The notes below the pieces were generated by a model. The model did not search any database, was not told the origin of the DNA, and saw only the letters and a program-made list of their open reading frames with translations. A stretch of 64,000 nt of DNA from an uncultured Oscillospiraceae bacterium (GTDB taxonomy: Bacteria > Bacillota > Clostridia > Oscillospirales > Ruminococcaceae), in the NCBI GenBank assembly GCA_910579175.1, contig CAJTTB010000002.1, positions 62,001 through 126,000 on the forward strand. The letters run 5' to 3'. Position 1 is the first letter of the stretch; the number at the start of each line of letters is the position of its first letter. The position numbers and the translations under genes were made by a program. Of the stretch, positions 24,584 through 32,486 are shown piece after piece.

Positions 24584-26002
24584 CTACCTTGCTCGCTTCT
24601 TTTTGCGGCGAAATACCGCGCGCAAAATGCGGTTGACATTGATTAAAATCATCTTCATATTGACTATCACCAAGACAAACAACAATACAATTTCAATCAT
24701 AATCCAATGAGAGACTTCCTGTACCATCACATAACTCTGAAGTGAAATAATCACCAAATTGACCACAAGCAAAGGGACATTCCAATGAATCCGAATCATA
24801 CGCTGTGTGTGAACTGCCCGAAAAACAAAGATGATAAAATAACTGACAAAGGTAGAAAATCCCGCTCCATTCGCTCCAAATATTGGAATTAATATCAAAT
24901 TTAATACAACATTTACCACTGCTCCCATAATGGTCGTCAACAAAATCATATTGCTCTTTTTCTCCACCATATAAATGCTGCCCAAAAAAGTCACCAAACA
25001 CGAAAATATCGTAGACATAATCAACAATGGAATATATCTCCAAGATTCATAAAATGCCCTCGAAGTTAAAATCATGGTCATTATCTTGGAAAATATAATC
25101 AAGCCACTGGAAGCTAAAAAAATCAATGTTTGATAAGCATTGCAGATAATGGAAAAAAAACGCTCTTGTTCTCTGGGAGAAGTATTGTCAAAGGCGGAAA
25201 CCTGCCAAGCGTCCATAAAAATACCAGATATCAATACAATCATCGAAGGCACTTTATAAGCAATTGCATAAAGCCCATTGATATCTCCCCCCAACATTTC
25301 ATTTACCAAATAGCGGTCGGACACATTGATAATCCACCAAGAAATTGTATTGGGTATCATAGGGACTGCATATTTTACCATTGCCTTTGCGGTAGAACGC
25401 CGAATCTTTTCCCACTTCACATACCGATATAAATGATCTACAAAAAACAAAAATAATCCTGTAATGATATCTGAACAAATCGTTGCCATCAAATACCCTG
25501 TAACACCCCATTCAAAGACAATCAAAAATAAAATGGTAAAAATCAAAGTAAGCAGCGTACTTAAAAAACCATCTAGTGCAAATAAAGCAATATTCCCCTT
25601 CGCACGTACAAATTGATTGCACAACAACTTATACGACGAAACCAATGTAAAGATACAAAGTAAATATGCGTATTGCGAAATTGTCTTATTCAGCGATAAA
25701 AACGGGGTCGCTATTACCATAAAAAAAGAACCTACTAACACCACATAAATACCTGTAGAAAAAACATCTTTATTATTGTAATTTTTATCCAGTCCAAAAC
25801 GAATAATCGAATTGGTAATTCCCAGTGTTACAAATGGAATTAATAAATTGGCTATCTGAATTAACAAATCACCAGTACTAAATTCTGACTTACTCAGTGC
25901 ATTTGTATAAATTGGAACCAAAATAAAAACCAATATCTTAGAACTAAACGTTCCTATTGTAAATATCAGTGTATTCAATGCTAGGCTTTTATATTTATTC
26001 AC
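24584..26002 (-). CDS. Wzx-like polysaccharide flippase (MATE/MVF type)
   Basis: A 472-residue membrane protein with about 12-14 hydrophobic helices, of the oligosaccharide flippase family that moves lipid-linked glycan units across the membrane. Visible family traits are the N-terminal N-T-L-I-F-T-I-G-T-F-S-S-K (about 9-21), L-V-P-I-Y-T-N-A-L-S-K-S-E-F (about 27-40), and a central M-I-P-N-T-I-S-W-W-I-I-N-V-S-D-R-Y (about 213-229). The tail is strongly basic. The start is most likely GTG 26002, ten bases after GGGGAGAG. An ATG 18 bases further upstream has no ribosome site. No glycan cluster is adjacent; the sugar transferase at 13.6 kb could be a partner, but that is guesswork. Confidence 0.88.
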   Translation of the reverse strand: MNKYKSLALNTLIFTIGTFSSKILVFILVPIYTNALSKSEFSTGDLLIQIANLLIPFVTLGITNSIIRFGLDKNYNNKDVFSTGIYVVLVGSFFMVIATPFLSLNKTISQYAYLLCIFTLVSSYKLLCNQFVRAKGNIALFALDGFLSTLLTLIFTILFLIVFEWGVTGYLMATICSDIITGLFLFFVDHLYRYVKWEKIRRSTAKAMVKYAVPMIPNTISWWIINVSDRYLVNEMLGGDINGLYAIAYKVPSMIVLISGIFMDAWQVSAFDNTSPREQERFFSIICNAYQTLIFLASSGLIIFSKIMTMILTSRAFYESWRYIPLLIMSTIFSCLVTFLGSIYMVEKKSNMILLTTIMGAVVNVVLNLILIPIFGANGAGFSTFVSYFIIFVFRAVHTQRMIRIHWNVPLLVVNLVIISLQSYVMVQEVSHWIMIEIVLLFVLVIVNMKMILINVNRILRAVFRRKKKRAR

Positions 26003-26364
26003 CGCACAATCTCTCCCCATTTTTATTATATGGTAGCTTCTATCCTTATCAATATCCAGCAAAATAGCAAAAACTTTTCTACTTGCGAGTAAATTTTTCA
26101 GAAAAGTCATTTTTTTCCAGATATATTGCTTAAATTTTCCAATGAATATTTGTTAATCTTCAATATCTTATCATACCTGTCAGAAAAAGTCTACTTGAAA
26201 ATCCTAAATTTCTAAAAAGTCTTTTCTTTTATCTCCCAATGAAATGAATATCTTTATCTTTTCCATATAATTCAATCTATGGTGTTTTCCAATCGGATTT
26301 TTAAAATATTTTGTGTATTCTTTCAAAATTAGATTTACTCCATTAATTTCTTCTAGAAAATGAT
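26003..26364. other. AT-rich divergent intergenic region
   Basis: About 360 bases between the flippase start and the promoter of the thymidylate-kinase-like gene. AT-rich; no RNA gene, repeat or supported frame seen. Confidence 0.5.
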
Positions 26365-26392
26365 TTGATTCATTGTCAAAATATGTTATAAT
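26365..26392 (+). promoter_or_regulatory. promoter of the thymidylate-kinase-like gene
   Basis: TTGATT (about 26365-26370), a 16-bp spacer and TATAAT (about 26387-26392) place transcription start near 26399. This makes the only upstream in-frame TTG start at 26373 impossible for this promoter. Confidence 0.65.
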
Positions 26393-26438
26393 AAAGAAGT
26401 ATCGTTTGCCAATTTATTTACAGTTAGGAGTTGATACT

Positions 26439-27104
26439 ATTTCAGGAAAATTAATCGTAATTGATGGTCTAGACGGAAGTGGAAAATCTACACAATCCCA
26501 AAGAGTCTATCATGCGCTAAAATCGCAATATTCCAATATCTCTTTATTATCTTATCCGGATTATACACAACCATCATCTACATTGGTTAAAATGTATTTA
26601 GATGGGATGTTTTCAGATAATCCCAACGATGTCAATGCCTATGCTGCATCTACTTTCTATGCGGCTGACCGATATGCAAGTTATATGCAGTTTTGGAAAG
26701 AACAATACCAAAAAGGTGGGCTGTTTCTTGCAACGCGTTATGTCAGTTCCAATGCCATTCACCAAATGGTAAAACTTCCAAAATCCCAATGGGATTCCTT
26801 TTTAAATTGGTTGGAAGACTATGAATATGACAAACTAAAACTACCCCGACCAGATAAAGTCATTTTTTTAAAGATGTCACGTCATGTCGCAAATGAACTT
26901 ATCTCTGGACGATATCACGGAGACGAATCCAAAAAAGACATTCATGAAAAAAATATGTCCTATCTACAAGCCTGTATGGAATCCGCGGAATATGCTGCAA
27001 AGCGTCAAAATTGGTCTGTTATTTCCTGTTGTGATGGGACAAAACCTTATTCTATTGAAAAAATTACCTGTGATATTTTAACACAAATTCAACAAATATT
27101 ATAA
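26439..27104 (+). CDS. thymidylate kinase-like protein, apparent ATT start
   Basis: A 221-residue nucleoside-monophosphate kinase of the dTMP kinase family, expected to phosphorylate dTMP to dTDP. It has the P-loop G-L-D-G-S-G-K-S-T (about 9-17), the S-Y-P-D-Y-T-Q-P region (about 46-53), A-D-R-Y-A-S-Y (about 88-94), T-R-Y-V-S-S-N-A-I-H (about 114-123) and a lid with G-R-Y-H-G-D-E. The frame has no ATG, GTG or TTG start downstream of the promoter with a ribosome site. AGGAG sits 8 bases before an ATT codon, which would give M-S-G-K-L-I-V-I-D-G, exactly the family N-terminus. DJ-1 and folate genes follow closely, suggesting one transcript. Confidence 0.82.
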   Translation: MSGKLIVIDGLDGSGKSTQSQRVYHALKSQYSNISLLSYPDYTQPSSTLVKMYLDGMFSDNPNDVNAYAASTFYAADRYASYMQFWKEQYQKGGLFLATRYVSSNAIHQMVKLPKSQWDSFLNWLEDYEYDKLKLPRPDKVIFLKMSRHVANELISGRYHGDESKKDIHEKNMSYLQACMESAEYAAKRQNWSVISCCDGTKPYSIEKITCDILTQIQQIL

Positions 27105-27124
27105 TAAATTATCAAGAAAGGATT

Positions 27125-27676
27125 ATGAAAATGGTATATCTATTTTTAGCAAATGGATTTGAAGAAGTGGAAGCACTGACTCCACTCGATTATATGCGCC
27201 GCTGTGAAGAGATTCAGGTCAAATCAGTAGCAATCGGCAACGAACTCGCCGTTACAGGCTCTCACCAGATTACAGTGATGGCGGATATACTGATAAAAGA
27301 TATTGTATTAGAAGATATTCAAATGATTGTATTGCCAGGTGGTATGCCGGGTACACTAAATTTAGAAGCATGTCAGGCATTGCAAAAAATCATCGACTAC
27401 TGTCATGAAAAACATCTATGGATTGGCGCAATTTGTGCAGCCCCTTCTATTTTAGGACACAAAAATTTACTACAAGGCAAAAAAGCTACTTGTTATACTG
27501 GCTTTGAAGAACAATTATTTGGCGCCCAAACTACCAAACAAGCTGTTGTGCAGGACGATCATATCATCACTGCGCGCGGAGCAGGGGTCGCAAATCAATT
27601 TGCTTTTGAACTGATCTCAGCGCTGTGTGGCAAACAGCGCGCCCAATTATTGAAAGCTGGAGTTTTATGGGAATAA
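27125..27676 (+). CDS. DJ-1/PfpI family protein (DJ-1/YajL subgroup)
   Basis: A 183-residue cytosolic protein of the DJ-1 superfamily. It starts M-V-Y-L-F-L-A-N-G-F-E-E-V-E-A with the conserved Glu near residue 16. It has the L-P-G-G-M-P-G-T block (70-77) and the nucleophile elbow G-A-I-C-A-A-P with Cys104. Family members act in glyoxal/oxidative-stress protection; earlier ThiJ and deglycase labels are disputed. AAAGGATT precedes the ATG. It lies 20 bases after the kinase gene and overlaps the next gene by 10 bases. Confidence 0.88.
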   Translation: MKMVYLFLANGFEEVEALTPLDYMRRCEEIQVKSVAIGNELAVTGSHQITVMADILIKDIVLEDIQMIVLPGGMPGTLNLEACQALQKIIDYCHEKHLWIGAICAAPSILGHKNLLQGKKATCYTGFEEQLFGAQTTKQAVVQDDHIITARGAGVANQFAFELISALCGKQRAQLLKAGVLWE

Positions 27677-28260
27677 CAGATATCCGTCTTTATAAAAAAC
27701 AACTTCGTAGCAAATATCGCCAATTGAGAACCAGTATGACTCCCCAAGAAAAACGCCAAAAAGACGATCGGATATTTCAACAAATTATCTCTTCTCGCTA
27801 TTTCCAACAAGCCCAAACAATATTTTGCTTTGTATCTACAAAGATTGAAATTGACACACATCGTTTGATTGTTTATGCACTGCGTCATGGAAAACAAGTC
27901 GCAGTTCCGAAATGTTTAAATGACAAAGGTATCATGCAATTTTTTTATATCTGTTCTATGCAGGATTTGGAAATTGGAAAGTTTTCTTTATTAGAGCCCA
28001 ATCCTAGTATCTGTAAAAAAGTATCAGATTATCAAAATTCTATCTGCATTGTTCCTGGATTTTCATTTGATCCACACGGTTTTCGCTTGGGTTATGGAAA
28101 AGGATACTACGACCGATTTTTATCAAAATATCCATTTACAAAAATTGGTATCTGCTACAACAACTGTGTCGCTCCTAAATTGCCACACGGTCGTTATGAT
28201 GTCCCTGTCAATTATTTATTTACCGAAAAATATATTAAAAAAATACAATCCCCTGCTTAG
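27667..28260 (+). CDS. 5-formyltetrahydrofolate cyclo-ligase
   Basis: A 197-residue enzyme (MTHFS family) converting 5-formyl-THF to 5,10-methenyl-THF with ATP. The N-terminus has K-K-Q-L-R-S-K-Y-R-Q-L-R. The C-terminal signature reads I-V-P-G-F-S-F-D-P-H-G-F-R-L-G-Y-G-K-G-Y-Y-D-R-F-L (about 128-152), the ATP/folate-binding block. The ATG at 27667 follows GGAGTTTT and overlaps the end of the DJ-1 gene, implying translational coupling. It supports the one-carbon pool that purN and AICAR formyltransferase consume. Confidence 0.93.
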   Translation: MGITDIRLYKKQLRSKYRQLRTSMTPQEKRQKDDRIFQQIISSRYFQQAQTIFCFVSTKIEIDTHRLIVYALRHGKQVAVPKCLNDKGIMQFFYICSMQDLEIGKFSLLEPNPSICKKVSDYQNSICIVPGFSFDPHGFRLGYGKGYYDRFLSKYPFTKIGICYNNCVAPKLPHGRYDVPVNYLFTEKYIKKIQSPA

Positions 28261-28354
28261 ATTGTAATTTTTCACTATTTCTTATCAATATAAGATGACA
28301 AAAATCGCTCAACTATTTATGACTATACTATCTAGACTTTGATAACCTCTCTTT

Positions 28355-28414
28355 GTGAACAGTTGGGAAATTCAAAACATTTCCATCTCAAAAAGATACA
28401 TGGGAGCTGTTCAC
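28355..28414 (+). other. structured leader-like inverted repeat upstream of mltG
   Basis: GTGAACAG (28355-28362) pairs with CTGTTCAC (28407-28414). Inside is a second helix, GGAAAT with ATTTCC (about 28367-28386). The element ends 28 bases before the mltG start codon and could fold as a two-part RNA in its leader. It matches no riboswitch class I can recall. Confidence 0.4.
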
Positions 28415-28442
28415 ATTGAAAAATTCCAACGGAGGAAATACA

Positions 28443-29744
28443 ATGGATGACAAGCAACTACCACAGCCTGATATACCTGAAAAACCAAAATTTGAACTCA
28501 AAATCAATGAGCAAGTATATGAAGAATTTGGAGATGTCTCCCCAGAAGTAGAAGCTCAAATGATTCAAGCCGCTCAACAGCAAAAGCAGTTATCTGAACA
28601 AGAATTGATGACGCAACAAACTATGGTTTTAGATACCAATATTGCAGAGGACGATGACCAACAACCTCCTCCCCAAAAAAAGTTTCGCGCGTTGGGTATT
28701 ATTATTCGCGTTATCATTGCAGGCATTGTACTTGGAACCTGTGCCGCACTCTCTACCTTGATCATCAATGTTTCTGGGGATGTATTTGGACTAAACGAAT
28801 CAGAACAAATCAAAGAAATTTCTGTTGAACGAGGCAGCTCTATTACCGATATTGCAAACCTCTTAAAAAGTGAAGGAATCATTGAATATCCAGACGCCTT
28901 TCGGCTCTATATCAAATATCGTTCTCCCAATGTTTCTTTTAGCTTTGGGAAATTTCAACTGCATCCTGCTATGGCATATGATGACTTAATTCAAGAATTA
29001 CAAAAGCCACAAACAGCAAAATTGACCTTTAAAGAAGGACAAAATATCTATGAATATGCACAGATACTTCAAGATGCTGGCATCTGTGATAAGGAAGATT
29101 TTTTAAATGCACTCAATCAAGATTATCCAGAATATGACTTCTTACCAACACTTGATATGATTTCTTCTTCTAGAGTCTATCGTTTAGAAGGTTTCCTATT
29201 TCCTGACACCTATGAATTTTTCTTAGACGAACAACCGCAAACAGTGGTTAAAACTTTTTTAAACAACTTTAAAGCCAAATACAGCGACGAAATGATTATC
29301 CAAACGCAAAACTTACAGGTATCTGTTGATTTTATTGTAAACTTAGCGGCAATTATTCAAGCGGAAGCCCCGATTTTAGAAGAAATGAAAAATGTTTCTT
29401 CTGTTTATTGGAATCGCTATCGCAATCCCGAAGAATATCCAAAAATGGAATCCGACCCCACTGCAAAATATGCCAATCAGTTTTTACAATCCCATGGTGT
29501 TTCTCAAACAGCTGTGGAAGCATACAATACCTATTTAACACCTGGTCTGCCTCCTGGGGCAATTAACAACCCAGGACTGGAAGCGATACAAGCCGCTTTA
29601 TGGCCATCTAAAACCAATTATTACTTTTTCTGTACCAATCTGGATACACTAGATTTTTATTATGCAAAAACTTATGAACAACATCAAAAGAATCTACTGA
29701 CTGCTGGATTGACAGAAAATAACACAACACAACCAGAATCTTAA
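28443..29744 (+). CDS. mltG: endolytic transglycosylase MltG
   Basis: A 433-residue YceG-like protein that cleaves nascent peptidoglycan glycan strands. The layout is a cytosolic acidic/glutamine-rich N-terminus (1-75), one membrane helix (about 82-107), a LysM-like subdomain (I-S-V-E-R-G-S-S-I-T-D-I-A-N-L-L, about 121-136) and the catalytic domain. The catalytic Glu lies in A-A-I-I-Q-A-E-A-P. The family block R-L-E-G-F-L-F-P-D-T-Y-E-F and the P-G-L-P-P-G-A-I-N-N-P-G motif are intact. ATG 28443 follows GGAGG; an upstream TTG at 28416 would read through that site. Confidence 0.93.
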   Translation: MDDKQLPQPDIPEKPKFELKINEQVYEEFGDVSPEVEAQMIQAAQQQKQLSEQELMTQQTMVLDTNIAEDDDQQPPPQKKFRALGIIIRVIIAGIVLGTCAALSTLIINVSGDVFGLNESEQIKEISVERGSSITDIANLLKSEGIIEYPDAFRLYIKYRSPNVSFSFGKFQLHPAMAYDDLIQELQKPQTAKLTFKEGQNIYEYAQILQDAGICDKEDFLNALNQDYPEYDFLPTLDMISSSRVYRLEGFLFPDTYEFFLDEQPQTVVKTFLNNFKAKYSDEMIIQTQNLQVSVDFIVNLAAIIQAEAPILEEMKNVSSVYWNRYRNPEEYPKMESDPTAKYANQFLQSHGVSQTAVEAYNTYLTPGLPPGAINNPGLEAIQAALWPSKTNYYFFCTNLDTLDFYYAKTYEQHQKNLLTAGLTENNTTQPES

Positions 29745-29752
29745 AAAAATAT

Positions 29753-29779
29753 CCGGCAAATACTTGCCGGAGTTTTTTT
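29753..29779 (+). terminator. terminator of mltG
   Basis: Stem CCGGCAA/TTGCCGG with a 4-base loop and a seven-T tract, just after the mltG stop codon. It separates mltG from the U32 peptidase gene. Confidence 0.85.
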
Positions 29780-29817
29780 CACAATTTCAAATCACACTTA
29801 GAAAGGACAATTTATCT

Positions 29818-31059
29818 ATGATAAAACCAGAAGTTTTGGCGCCTGTTGGAGATTATGAACGCTTTTTAACCGCAATCCAATATGGTGCTGACGCTGTCTA
29901 CCTTGCAGGAAAAGAATTTGGTATGCGCGCCGCCCCCAGTAATTTTGATGAACAACAATTAAAACAAGCTGTTGACTATGCTCATGCTCAGGGTGTAAAA
30001 CTCTATATTACCTGCAACACCTTACCTAGAAATGAAGAAATCGAACATTTTCCAGAATATATTCAGTATCTAGATAGCATCGGAGTAGATGCCTGTATCG
30101 CCAACGATATTGGCATATTTTCCTTGATTCGCAAGTATGCCCCCAATATGGAAATTCACATTTCCACCCAAACGGGAATTGTCAATTATCAAACTGCCAA
30201 CGCATTTTATGAAATGGGAGCAAGACGCGTGGTACTGGCAAGAGAACTTTCCTTAGAAGAAATCAAAGAAATTCGCTCAAAAATACCACAAGACATGGAA
30301 ATTGAGGTATTTGTACACGGTGCTATGTGTATGTCTGTTTCTGGGCGCTGTTTGCTCTCCAATTACATCGTCAATCGAGATGCCAATCGCGGTGAATGCG
30401 CGCAACCTTGCCGATGGGGATATTATTTGATGGAAGAAAAACGCCCAGGTGAATATTATCCTATCTTTGAAGATGAAAAGGGTTCTTATATTCTCAATGC
30501 AAAAGACTTATGTATGATTGATTATATTGACCAACTGGTAGACGCAGGAGTCACCAGCTTAAAAATTGAAGGAAGAGCAAAATCCTCCTATTATGTCGCT
30601 GTTGTTACCAATGCCTATCGGTGTGCTGTCGATGAATATTTACAAAATCCCAAACAATTTCAACTTTCAAAGTGGATTCACGATGAAGTATATAAGGTCA
30701 GTCATCGACGTTATTCTACTGGCTTTTATTTTGGAACACCAGATCAATATTATGAAAATGGCGGTTACTTAAGAGAATATGATGTTGTTGCAGTGATAGA
30801 CGATTATTCTGATGGATACCTGCATTGTACACAAAAAAACAAGTTTTATGTCGGTGATGAAGTGGAAATTCTGGCACCAAAACAAAAACCCATCGTTATG
30901 ACAATTGACACAATATTAGATGAAAATAACAACTCATTGGAAAACACCTGTCACCCTCATATGAAATTCAAATTAAAGTCCCATCAAGCATTTGAAAACG
31001 GTTGTTTTATCCGCAAAGCGCGAAAAGACTCTACAAACAGTGAAATCACTCAATCATAG
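29818..31059 (+). CDS. U32 family peptidase / tRNA hydroxylation protein-like
   Basis: A 413-residue protein of peptidase family U32. It opens P-E-V-L-A-P-V-G-D-Y-E-R-F, with A-V-Y-L-A-G-K-E-F-G-M-R (about 25-36) and the U32 signature around E-V-F-V-H-G-A-M-C-M-S-V-S-G-R-C-L-L-S-N-Y (about 163-183). Further conserved cysteines follow in R-G-E-C-A-Q-P-C-R-W, a set that binds a 4Fe-4S cluster in TrhP/RlhA-type members. Those modify tRNA (5-hydroxyuridine) or 23S rRNA rather than degrade collagen. Start ATG 29818 lies after AGAAAGGA and downstream of the mltG terminator. A longer frame from 29764 would start inside that terminator. Confidence 0.88.
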   Translation: MIKPEVLAPVGDYERFLTAIQYGADAVYLAGKEFGMRAAPSNFDEQQLKQAVDYAHAQGVKLYITCNTLPRNEEIEHFPEYIQYLDSIGVDACIANDIGIFSLIRKYAPNMEIHISTQTGIVNYQTANAFYEMGARRVVLARELSLEEIKEIRSKIPQDMEIEVFVHGAMCMSVSGRCLLSNYIVNRDANRGECAQPCRWGYYLMEEKRPGEYYPIFEDEKGSYILNAKDLCMIDYIDQLVDAGVTSLKIEGRAKSSYYVAVVTNAYRCAVDEYLQNPKQFQLSKWIHDEVYKVSHRRYSTGFYFGTPDQYYENGGYLREYDVVAVIDDYSDGYLHCTQKNKFYVGDEVEILAPKQKPIVMTIDTILDENNNSLENTCHPHMKFKLKSHQAFENGCFIRKARKDSTNSEITQS

Positions 31060-31066
31060 ACAAATC

Positions 31067-31107
31067 AAAACCTGTTGAACGCTTTTTTAAGTGCTCAACA
31101 GGTTTTT
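31067..31107. terminator. bidirectional terminator between U32 gene and nrdG
   Basis: AAAACCTGTTGA pairs with TCAACAGGTTTT around an A/T-rich loop with T tracts on both sides. It serves the convergent U32 and nrdG transcripts. Confidence 0.8.
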
Positions 31108-31140
31108 ACGATAACTGGGACATCACTTGCAATCACATTT

Positions 31141-31656
31141 TTATTGAGCAAATGTTGTCTCCACAATTTTTTTCTGTTTTAAAGTTTGTTTTGCATCAAT
31201 TACCCTTTGATTTAGGCTTCCTCTAAACAATAAATTTAAGTCTCGCTGTTGCAATATAAAAGGACCATCTACAATCATATCTGCCAGTCCAATCAATTCT
31301 AAAATTTCAGGTTGATCCTCTCCCATTTTTAATAGCGTTTCCATCTGATAACCTGTATAGATAATTAAATTCTTTCCCAAATGGATAACTTTCTTTGCCA
31401 GTTCTATCAATGGCTTTACTTGACAAAACGGCTCTCCTCCACTAAAGGTAACTCCACTTAACAAAGGATTTTTCTCAACTTCTGATACAATTTTATCAAT
31501 CTCGCAATCATATCCTCCAAAAGGATCATGGCTTTCAGGATTGTGGCAACCTTCACAATGATGTGGACAACCTTGTGTAAATACAACAAATCGAAACCCT
31601 GGACCATCCACAATTGATTCTCTGACAATGCCCGCTATTCTAACGGTTGTTGACAA
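31141..31656 (-). CDS. nrdG: anaerobic ribonucleotide reductase activating protein
   Basis: A 171-residue radical SAM enzyme that uses a 4Fe-4S cluster and SAM to form the glycyl radical on NrdD. The cluster motif is C-P-H-H-C-E-G-C (C-x3-C-x2-C, about residues 30-37). G-V-T-F-S-G-G-E-P-F (about 68-77) is the SAM-binding GGEP block. The start is TTG at 31656 after AAGGGGGA. A terminator lies directly upstream (31672-31710), so transcription from the preceding gene would be reduced. It completes the class III reductase set with nrdD and the separate glycyl-radical ORF. Confidence 0.95.
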   Translation of the reverse strand: MSTTVRIAGIVRESIVDGPGFRFVVFTQGCPHHCEGCHNPESHDPFGGYDCEIDKIVSEVEKNPLLSGVTFSGGEPFCQVKPLIELAKKVIHLGKNLIIYTGYQMETLLKMGEDQPEILELIGLADMIVDGPFILQQRDLNLLFRGSLNQRVIDAKQTLKQKKIVETTFAQ

Positions 31657-31671
31657 GCTGATTTCCCCCTT

Positions 31672-31710
31672 AAAAAACCCCGAACATGGTTAAGATGTTC
31701 TGGGGTTTTT
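31672..31710 (-). terminator. terminator between the glycyl-radical ORF and nrdG
   Basis: AAAAACCCC-type stem extended by AACAT/ATGTT around a short loop. On the minus strand it is followed by TTTTTT. It ends the small glycyl-radical transcript and may allow limited read-through into nrdG. Confidence 0.8.
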
Positions 31711-31720
31711 GAGCTCTATA

Positions 31721-31915
31721 CTAAATAATTTCGCTACAACCACAAACAGAATGCTTTACGCGGTCTTTTTCTTCTGCACGTTTTCCATTGTTAAAACTGT
31801 CCACAGTACCTACCAAATATCCTGTCACTCTTCTAATTCTTTCAAAGCCAATGCCTTCTCCTACCATTGCCATATGTTCGCTATTTTTTGTACATTTTAA
31901 TTCTTGCATGTTCAT
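31721..31915 (-). CDS. separate glycyl-radical domain of anaerobic ribonucleotide reductase
   Basis: A 64-residue protein matching the extreme C-terminus of NrdD. F-E-R-I-R-R-V-T-G-Y-L-V-G-T (24-37) and F-N-N-G-K-R-A-E-E-K-D-R-V-K-H (40-54 region) correspond to the R-V-C-G-Y-L-G...R-V-K-H end that holds the radical. Gly32 is the predicted radical residue. It has its own ribosome site (AAGGGAG, 9 bases before ATG), promoter and terminator, so it is a real separate gene rather than a frameshifted tail. The nrdD gene 570 bases upstream stops before this segment. It probably completes NrdD in trans, in the manner that YfiD/GrcA repairs pyruvate formate-lyase. A C-terminal C-G-C is an unusual extra. 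Confidence 0.88.
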   Translation of the reverse strand: MNMQELKCTKNSEHMAMVGEGIGFERIRRVTGYLVGTVDSFNNGKRAEEKDRVKHSVCGCSEII

Positions 31916-31967
31916 GATTGAAATCTCCCTTAATTATTTTATTCTCTTTTCGGAAAAGTTTTCCCGA

Positions 31968-31996
31968 TGTATAAAGTTCAAACAATATAGAATCAA
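31968..31996 (-). promoter_or_regulatory. promoter of the glycyl-radical ORF
   Basis: On the minus strand, TTGATT (31991-31996), a 17-bp spacer and TATACA (31968-31973). It lies in the gap after the DUF6440 gene, so the small protein can be made independently of nrdD. Confidence 0.6.
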
Positions 31997-32003
31997 ATGG
32001 AAG

Positions 32004-32165
32004 TTACTGCGTTACTACCGGCTTTCCATCTTTATCAAGCAATGGTGTAAAACCTCCTGCATATCCATCCTTGTGAAACACATAATTGATACCTGTTTCA
32101 GTATCCACCCAAATTTCTACTACATGAATTGTTCCTTGGCTATATATTTTTTTAAAACGCTCCAT
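32004..32165 (-). CDS. DUF6440 family small protein
   Basis: A 53-residue protein starting M-E-R-F-K-K-I-Y-S-Q-G, with the family core V-D-T-E-T-G-I-N-Y-V-F-H-K-D-G-Y-A-G-G-F-T-P-L-L-D and ending G-K-P-V-V. This is the DUF6440 pattern, of unknown function. The ATG at 32165 follows a perfect AGGAGG; a start 20 codons earlier has none. It lies between nrdD and the glycyl-radical ORF in the same orientation. A TATAAT-like box just upstream (about 32200) suggests its own promoter, so a functional link with ribonucleotide reduction is unproven. Confidence 0.8.
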   Translation of the reverse strand: MERFKKIYSQGTIHVVEIWVDTETGINYVFHKDGYAGGFTPLLDKDGKPVVTQ

Positions 32166-32486
32166 AAATTTATTCCTCCTGTCAATTTCAATTGATATAT
32201 TATAATAAGACCATACTCTTTGCAATCTATATTTATCATCTCATTTTAAACAGGTACACCATTCCGAAAAGAGAGTTATTTTATGATAAAGTGGATGTGT
32301 TATCCATTACCAAAAGCCAATGGACCTTACAAGAAAATTGGTATTGCTGTCCAACTGTCATCGCGTAGTCCTTATCCTTATAAGTCATCTTAACTTGATT
32401 GTATCAGATATCATAGTCTACCACATTGCTTTTCTATTCTATCTATTGAAACCATGTGATTTTTAAACTTATGTCTTACATGGTGA
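32166..32486 (-). other. gap between nrdD and the DUF6440 gene
   Basis: About 320 bases. A 35-codon frame (32281-32388, minus strand) exists without a ribosome site. A 14-codon frame near 32450 begins M-V-S-I-D-R-I-E, which loosely recalls small DUF3006-type proteins. I cannot support either as a gene. Read-through remnants of a longer insertion between the two parts of nrdD are possible. Confidence 0.3.

Noticed and set aside
26373..26438. N-terminal extension of the thymidylate-kinase-like protein from a TTG start
   Set aside because: It would begin inside the promoter (between -35 and -10) and has no ribosome site.
32281..32388. 35-codon ORF between nrdD and the DUF6440 gene
   Set aside because: No ribosome site and no recognisable family, so it is mentioned only in the gap description.
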